A DNA stretch of 64,000 bases from Nocardia nova NBRC 15556 (lineage in GTDB: Bacteria > Actinomycetota > Actinomycetes > Mycobacteriales > Mycobacteriaceae): contig NZ_BDBN01000035.1 in the NCBI RefSeq assembly GCF_001613005.1, positions 1 through 64,000 of the forward strand. Reading direction: 5' to 3'. Each line of letters begins with the position of its first letter. Positions within the stretch are counted from its first letter, which is position 1. Below, piece after piece: positions 59,246 through 64,000 of this stretch. The notes below the pieces were generated by a model, which did not search any database, had not been told where the DNA came from, and saw only the letters and a program-made list of their open reading frames with translations. The position numbers were made by a program, and so were the translations under genes.

Positions 59246-60038
59246 AGCCCACCGGTTCGCTCGACATCTCCCACGGGGCCTGCGGCAGTACGTCGCCGGT
59301 CTCGAGCAGGGACTTGAGGTTGGCCAGCACGGCCGGCCAGCCGCTCGAAATGCCTTGCAGCATCTCCTGATTCGGCAGATTCTCGTGCGTGACGGTGAGC
59401 CGGACGATATCGCGGTGCGGTTCGACGAGGAAGGTGACCAGCGACGGCGAGCGGTCGGCGTCGGGCATATCCTCGAAGGTCACCACGAGGCGGTGCGGCG
59501 GATCCGATTCGATCACCTCGCCGACGACGTCGACGGCCCCCGAGCCGTCGATGCGACGGTGTTCCCAGCTCGAACCCGGTTGCCAGTCCGACACATTCGC
59601 GTGTCCCCAGTATCGAGCGGTGAGATCGGCGTCGGTCAGTGCCTTCCACACCTGGTCGGCGCTGGCACGGATATAGGTGACGTAGACGTAGTTGGGCACG
59701 GTGGTGCTCATGGCGTACTCCTCAGCCTGGTTTTTGATGGCCCGGATCGCATCCAGTCGCGGCCTGTCGAAGACGGAGATCCATCGTTGTTCGATGTCGT
59801 GGATAGGTGCCGGATTGATGTAGTGCACCCGTTCCCGCCCGCGTCGCAGCACGGTGACCAGTCCCGCTCGCACCAGGATGTCGAGATGCTGCGTCAGTGA
59901 CTGGCGCGCCATCTCCACCCGCTCGCACAGTTCGCGCAGAGTCTGCCCGTTCTGCGCGCGAAGCCGATCCAGCACCAGCCGCCGCGTCGGGTCGGCCAAT
60001 GCCTTGAAGACCACGTCCAAATCCGGTTCGGGTTGCAC
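59244..60038 (-). CDS. ArsR-type HTH fused to SRPBCC (AHSA1-like) domain
   Basis: A 264-residue fusion. Residues ~5-90 form an ArsR winged helix (ALADPTRRLVLDRLR, then MARQSLTQHLDILVRAGLV). Residues ~115-250 form a START-like SRPBCC/AHSA1 ligand-binding domain (YIRASADQVWKALTDADLTA, VTVTHENL-type strands). The joined frame has no break, and such ArsR-SRPBCC fusions are known in actinobacteria. GTG 60038 is preferred over ATG 60068 because the latter would put a perfect palindrome inside the gene. No cysteine metal site is evident, so the signal is probably an organic ligand. Confidence 0.85.
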   Translation of the reverse strand: MQPEPDLDVVFKALADPTRRLVLDRLRAQNGQTLRELCERVEMARQSLTQHLDILVRAGLVTVLRRGRERVHYINPAPIHDIEQRWISVFDRPRLDAIRAIKNQAEEYAMSTTVPNYVYVTYIRASADQVWKALTDADLTARYWGHANVSDWQPGSSWEHRRIDGSGAVDVVGEVIESDPPHRLVVTFEDMPDADRSPSLVTFLVEPHRDIVRLTVTHENLPNQEMLQGISSGWPAVLANLKSLLETGDVLPQAPWEMSSEPVG

Positions 60039-60046
60039 GGGGAAAA

Positions 60047-60070
60047 TTATGCAGGCATTTACCTGCATAA
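60047..60070. promoter_or_regulatory. Perfect palindrome, probable autoregulatory ArsR operator
   Basis: TTATGCAGG (60047-60055) and CCTGCATAA (60062-60070) are perfect 9-bp arms around a 6-bp centre. The size and layout are typical of ArsR-family operators, and it lies 8 bp upstream of the ArsR-SRPBCC start. Confidence 0.7.
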
Positions 60071-60128
60071 GTCAACGGGTCGGGTGAGCAAGCAGGCGAA
60101 GATACGGCGCCGTTGGGCGTTACCGATG

Positions 60129-60554
60129 TCAGGGCGCGGCGGCGATGGCCAGGCCGATCAGCGCGACCACCTTCAGCAGCTCGAGCCCGATGTACCAGTA
60201 GTGCGCCGTCGAGCGCGGTCCGTCCTCACCGGCCAGGACCCGATTCGAACGCCGGGTCAGCGGCGGCCGGACCGCCACCACCTGTATCGCCAGCACGACC
60301 GCCGCGCCGATCAGCCATCCCCAGGTCGCCCCGCTCGGGCCTACTACGGCTGCCGAAATCAGCAACAGCACCGCCAAGACGGCCTCGGTGATGTTGAGCG
60401 CCTTGAACACCAGCCGACCTATACCCAGCCCGAGGGCGAGCGTCACTCCCGGCGCGCGGAACTTCAGCGGCGCCTCCAGGAAGGAGATGGCCAGCACCAT
60501 GCCGAGCCACAGCATCGGCAGGAACCACAGCAGATGTTGTGCAACCGAGGTCAT
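60129..60554 (-). CDS. Small integral membrane protein (four predicted helices)
   Basis: A 141-residue hydrophobic protein: helices near HLLWFLPMLWLGMVLAISF, ITEAVLAVLLLISAAVV, WGWLIGAAVVLAIQVVAV and IGLELLKVVALIGLAIA. No known functional motif. A TAACGT box (60562-60567) lies 7 nt before ATG 60554, so it likely has its own leaderless promoter. It lies between the ArsR-SRPBCC gene (same strand, downstream) and pgi. Confidence 0.75.
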   Translation of the reverse strand: MTSVAQHLLWFLPMLWLGMVLAISFLEAPLKFRAPGVTLALGLGIGRLVFKALNITEAVLAVLLLISAAVVGPSGATWGWLIGAAVVLAIQVVAVRPPLTRRSNRVLAGEDGPRSTAHYWYIGLELLKVVALIGLAIAAAP

Positions 60555-60660
60555 ATTCCGGACGTTACAACGGGGCATCGGGCCAATGGCAGTGCCCTGC
60601 TCACATTCCCGGCATGAGATCAATTACGCATCCGGGCGGGGTATTTTCCGTGGTGGTGGG

Positions 60661-62313
60661 TCAGCGGTGGCCGCGATACCACCGAATCAGCGCATCGGTC
60701 GACGAATCCGATTGCGGTGCCGGATCTTCCGCGGAGGTGAGCAGCGGCTCCAGGGCGAGCGCCTGCTGTTTGCCCAGCTCCACGCCCCACTGGTCGAAAC
60801 TGTCGATTCCCCAGATGGTGCCCTCGACGAAGACCTGATGTTCGTAGAGCGCGATCAACTGCCCGACGACCGACGGGGTGAGTTGCGGGGCCAGGATCGT
60901 GGTGGAGGGGCGGTTACCGGGCATCACGCGATGCGGCACCAGGGCCGGATCGAACCCCGGAGTTCCGCCGTCCTCGGCCTCGATCTCCGCCGCCGTGCGC
61001 CCGAAGGCCAGCACCTTCGTCTGCGCGAACAGATTGCTCATCAGAATGTCGTGCATGCTGCCGGAGCCGTCGCGCGTCGCGAGATCGTCGGTGGGACGGG
61101 CGAATCCGATGAAATCGGCCGGCACCAGCCGGGTGCCCTGATGCAGCAGCTGGTAGAAGGCGTGCTGCCCGTTCGTTCCGGGCTCACCCCAGAAGATCTC
61201 GCCGGTCGAGGTCGTCACCGGACTGCCGTCCAGCCGTACCGATTTGCCGTTCGACTCCATGGTCAGCTGCTGCAGATAGGCCGGGAAGCGCGCCAGATCG
61301 TTGGAGTACGGCAGCACCGCGCGCGACTGGGCACCGAAGAAATTCGAGTACCAGACCCCGAGCAGGCCGAGCAGGATCGGCGCATTGCGCTCCGGCGGCG
61401 CGGAGACGAAATGTTCGTCGACACTGTGCATTCCGGCCAGGAATTCGGCGAACCGCTCCTTCCCGATTACCGCCATCATCGACAGCCCGATCGCGGAATC
61501 CACCGAATAACGGCCGCCGACCCAATCCCAGAACTCGAACATATTCGCGGTATCGATACCGAAATCGGCCACCCGCTGCGCGTGGCTGGACACCGCCACG
61601 AAATGTTTGGCGACCGCGTCCTCGCCGAGCGCCGCGACCAGCCAGCGCCGCGCCGCGGTGGCGTTGGTGAGCGTCTCCAGCGTCGAAAACGTCTTGGAGG
61701 CAACGACGAAGAGAGTGCGCGCCGGATCGAGGCCGTCGAGTTTCGCGGTCAGATCCGCCGGATCGATATTGGAGACGAATCGTGCCGAGATCCCGGCATC
61801 CGCGTAGTGCCGCAACGCTTGATACAGCATGGCGGGACCCAGATCCGAGCCGCCGATGCCGATGTTCACCACCGTGGAAATGCGTTCACCGCCGGCGCCG
61901 CGCCACTGTCCCGACCGCACCGCATCGGTGAAATCGCCCATCCGGCGCAGGACTTCGTGCACCTGCGCACCCGCGTCGGCGCCGTCGATCATCATCGACG
62001 CGCCGGCCGGCAGGCGCAGTGCCACATGTCCCACCGCGCGGTCCTCGGAGGTGTTGATGTGCTCGCCCGCGAACATCGCGTCGCGGCGCCGCGCCACACC
62101 CGCCGTCTCCGCCAGATCGAGCAGCAGATCCAGGGTTTCGCGCGTGATGCGGTGCTTGCTGTAGTCGATGTGGAGATCGCCGACCTCGACGGTCAGCTCG
62201 CGTCCCCGGTCCGGATCCTCGGCGAAGAATTCGCGCAGATGCCGGTCGGCCACGGCCGAATAGTGATCGTGCAGTTTCCGCCAGGCCGCCGTCGCGGTGA
62301 TGTCGCTGCTCAC
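60661..62313 (-). CDS. pgi: Glucose-6-phosphate isomerase
   Basis: A 550-residue Pgi, the standard length, which interconverts glucose-6-phosphate and fructose-6-phosphate. Signatures are VVNIGIGGSDLGP, VVASKTFSTLETLTN, the FEFWDWVGGRYSVDSAIGLS block and WGIDSFDQWGVELGK. The start is GTG 62313, 7 nt after a TAATCT box; the longer frame upstream has no family similarity. It is divergent from an aldehyde dehydrogenase gene with 124 bp between. Confidence 0.98.
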   Translation of the reverse strand: MSSDITATAAWRKLHDHYSAVADRHLREFFAEDPDRGRELTVEVGDLHIDYSKHRITRETLDLLLDLAETAGVARRRDAMFAGEHINTSEDRAVGHVALRLPAGASMMIDGADAGAQVHEVLRRMGDFTDAVRSGQWRGAGGERISTVVNIGIGGSDLGPAMLYQALRHYADAGISARFVSNIDPADLTAKLDGLDPARTLFVVASKTFSTLETLTNATAARRWLVAALGEDAVAKHFVAVSSHAQRVADFGIDTANMFEFWDWVGGRYSVDSAIGLSMMAVIGKERFAEFLAGMHSVDEHFVSAPPERNAPILLGLLGVWYSNFFGAQSRAVLPYSNDLARFPAYLQQLTMESNGKSVRLDGSPVTTSTGEIFWGEPGTNGQHAFYQLLHQGTRLVPADFIGFARPTDDLATRDGSGSMHDILMSNLFAQTKVLAFGRTAAEIEAEDGGTPGFDPALVPHRVMPGNRPSTTILAPQLTPSVVGQLIALYEHQVFVEGTIWGIDSFDQWGVELGKQQALALEPLLTSAEDPAPQSDSSTDALIRWYRGHR

Positions 62314-62320
62314 TCCCGCG

Positions 62321-62326
62321 AGATTA
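62321..62326 (-). promoter_or_regulatory. -10 box TAATCT of pgi
   Basis: On the minus strand TAATCT ends 7 nt before the GTG at 62313, with no ribosome site between: a leaderless layout. Confidence 0.5.
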
Positions 62327-62425
62327 CAGACCTGTTCCCGTATGCGCAGGGAGTGATGTCGCCGGCTCTCTCGCAGATGGTCACCGCCCACCCGGCAGTT
62401 GCCCGCGCCCGCGTCCATCGCGGCC

Positions 62426-62431
62426 TACCCT
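62426..62431 (+). promoter_or_regulatory. -10 box TACCCT of the aldehyde dehydrogenase gene
   Basis: TACCCT ends 6 nt before the ATG at 62438; no ribosome site is visible. Confidence 0.45.
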
Positions 62432-62437
62432 GAGCAC

Positions 62438-63889
62438 ATGGTGTCGCAAACCGAGTTACTCGAATCCGTCCCCACTCAACTCTGGATCGGCGGGCCGGTG
62501 GATGCCACCGGTGGCGCCACCTTCGCGGTCGAGAATCCGGCGACCGGAGAGCCCCTCGCACACGTCGCCGACGCCACGCCCGAGGACGCCGTGCGGGCCC
62601 TCGACGCGGCCGTGGCCGCTCAGGACAGCTGGGCGGCGACCCCGGCCCGCGAACGCGGTGAGATCCTGCGCGCGGTCTACGAGCGGATCGTCGAGCGTAC
62701 CGAGGACTTCGCACTGCTGATGACCCTGGAAATGGGTAAGGCGCTGCCGGAGAGCCGCAACGAGGTGCGCTACGGCGCCGAATTCTTCCGCTGGTTCAGC
62801 GAGGAGGCGGTCCGGGTGCACGGCCGCTACCAGACCGCGCCCACCGGCACCGGTCGCATCGTGGTCCACAAGCAGCCGGTCGGACCGTGCCTGGCCATCA
62901 CCCCCTGGAATTTCCCGCTCGCGATGGGTACCCGCAAGATCGGCCCAGCCCTGGCCGCCGGCTGCACGATGATCGTCAAGCCGGCCTCGGCCACGCCGCT
63001 GACCATGCTGCTGCTGGCGAAGCTGTGCAGTGAGGCCGGGCTGCCGGACGGCGTGTTGTCGGTGATCACCTCCAGCCACTCGGGCGCGGTGACCGAGCCG
63101 CTGATCAACGATCCGCGGCTGCGCAAACTCACCTTCACCGGCTCGACCGGGGTCGGCAAGAAACTGGTCGAGAAGTCCGCCAACGGCCTGCTGCGCACCT
63201 CGATGGAGCTGGGCGGCAACGCCCCGTTCGTGGTCTTCGACGACGCCGACATCGATGCCGCGGTGCAGGGCGCGATGCTGGCGAAGCTGCGCAACGGCGG
63301 CGAGGCCTGTACCGCCGCCAACCGGTTCCACGTGCACAACTCGGTCCGCGCGGAGTTCACCGACAAACTCGTCGCCGCCATGCAGGAGGTCAAGCTCGGC
63401 CCGGGTGACGACCCGTCGACCACCCTCGGTCCGCTGATCAACCAGGACCAGCTCGACACCGTCAGCGAACTGGTCGAGGACGCGGTCGAACGCGGCGCCG
63501 AGGTGCGCATCGGTGGTAAGGCGCCCGGCGGGACCGGGTACTACTACCCGGCGACCGTGCTGTGCGAGGTACCCGAGCAGGCCCGCATTCTCAGCGAGGA
63601 GGTGTTCGGCCCGGTCGCGCCGATCGTCGGATTCGATACCGAGGAGGAGGGCCTCGCCGCCGCCAACGACACCGAATTCGGTCTGGTCGCTTACGTGTAC
63701 ACCCGCGATCTGGATCGTGCGCTGCGCATCGCGGAGGGGCTGGAGAGCGGAATGGTCGGCATCAACCGCGGCGTCATCTCCGATCCGGCGGCGCCGTTCG
63801 GCGGGGTCAAGGCCTCCGGATTCGGCCGGGAGGGCGGCTTCGAGGGAATCGAGGAGTATCTGTCGACGAAGTACATCGCCCTGCCCTGA
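62438..63889 (+). CDS. NAD(P)-dependent aldehyde dehydrogenase, succinate-semialdehyde dehydrogenase type
   Basis: A 483-residue ALDH. The catalytic Cys291 is in GGEACTAANRF, the general-base Glu in MELGGNAPF, the cofactor site includes FTGSTGVGKKL, and TPWNFPLAMGTRKIGPALAAG is typical of the GabD branch. The length and these motifs favour succinate-semialdehyde dehydrogenase, but substrate choice is not certain. The ATG at 62438 follows a -10 box by 6 nt. The gene is monocistronic, ending at a strong hairpin. Confidence 0.92.
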   Translation: MVSQTELLESVPTQLWIGGPVDATGGATFAVENPATGEPLAHVADATPEDAVRALDAAVAAQDSWAATPARERGEILRAVYERIVERTEDFALLMTLEMGKALPESRNEVRYGAEFFRWFSEEAVRVHGRYQTAPTGTGRIVVHKQPVGPCLAITPWNFPLAMGTRKIGPALAAGCTMIVKPASATPLTMLLLAKLCSEAGLPDGVLSVITSSHSGAVTEPLINDPRLRKLTFTGSTGVGKKLVEKSANGLLRTSMELGGNAPFVVFDDADIDAAVQGAMLAKLRNGGEACTAANRFHVHNSVRAEFTDKLVAAMQEVKLGPGDDPSTTLGPLINQDQLDTVSELVEDAVERGAEVRIGGKAPGGTGYYYPATVLCEVPEQARILSEEVFGPVAPIVGFDTEEEGLAAANDTEFGLVAYVYTRDLDRALRIAEGLESGMVGINRGVISDPAAPFGGVKASGFGREGGFEGIEEYLSTKYIALP

Positions 63890-63913
63890 TCCGGCGGTTC
63901 CCGGATACGAAAC

Positions 63914-63946
63914 GGCCGCCCCGGGGGATCGGCACCCGGGGCGGCC
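63914..63946 (+). terminator. GC-rich hairpin terminator after the aldehyde dehydrogenase gene
   Basis: ggccgccccggg (63914-63925) and cccggggcggcc (63935-63946) form a perfect 12-bp stem with a 9-nt loop, 24 bp after the stop codon. No T-run follows, which is usual in such genomes. The remaining 54 bp to the window end hold no feature I can support. Confidence 0.7.
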
Positions 63947-64000
63947 TGGGGTCGCGGAGTTCGTCGAGACGATCGCCGCGTGGTCTCGAGGGCTGCCTGT

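Overview
The window is high-GC, densely coding DNA of the mycolic-acid actinomycete type. Nocardia or a close relative is the best guess. This rests on TANNNT promoter boxes lying 6-8 nt before many start codons, heavy GTG start use, an encapsulin/DyP-peroxidase pair like the mycobacterial one, a large NRPS, and ESX/WXG100-type giant proteins. No rRNA or species marker is present, so the genus is inferred. The largest gap between genes is about 227 bp, so no stretch over 300 bp lacks a gene. I saw no tRNA, rRNA, CRISPR array or insertion sequence.

Layout. 1-10078: 3' part of an NRPS gene (C-A-T-C-A-T-E-C, then a broken A domain), closed by a terminator. 10306-12635: two-gene ABC exporter. 12779-18411: alpha/beta hydrolase, GATase-like AraC regulator, SGNH hydrolase divergent from a MarR regulator with a clear shared inverted repeat, and a DHA2-type MFS pump. 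18440-21741 (minus): NUDIX, a membrane protein, encapsulin shell, DyP peroxidase carrying an encapsulin tag, cupin. 21875-23190 (minus): thyA-folA. 23261-27892: cobF, a secreted protein, a Nei/Fpg glycosylase, a carboxylesterase and a DUF2630-like protein.

28019-52565 (minus) is the exceptional region. It is a three-gene operon: a 462-aa accessory protein, a 534-aa WXG100-type protein, and one uninterrupted 7178-codon frame beginning directly after the stop of the 534-aa gene. The giant protein has a CpnT-like WXG100 N-domain, a SecA-like ATPase, four glutamine-deamidase-like papain-fold domains each keeping Cys/His/Asp, a run of LuxR/GntR/sigma-type helix-turn-helix units, a triplicated unknown module, an intact HELAH metallopeptidase beside a dead twin, an ECF-sigma-like block, an MFS-like membrane domain and a kinase-like C-terminus. 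A short IGxRP motif recurs at the domain joints. I think this is the candidate undescribed system: a giant, probably ESX-exported effector that carries its own motor and many effector modules. All functions given for it are inferred from motifs.

52732-63889: a MocR regulator divergent from a flavin-dependent oxidase-family protein; a condensation-like acyltransferase with a crotonase; a TetR regulator with a palindromic operator next to an AidB-like acyl-CoA dehydrogenase; an ArsR-SRPBCC fusion with a palindromic operator; a small membrane protein; pgi; and an aldehyde dehydrogenase followed by a terminator hairpin.
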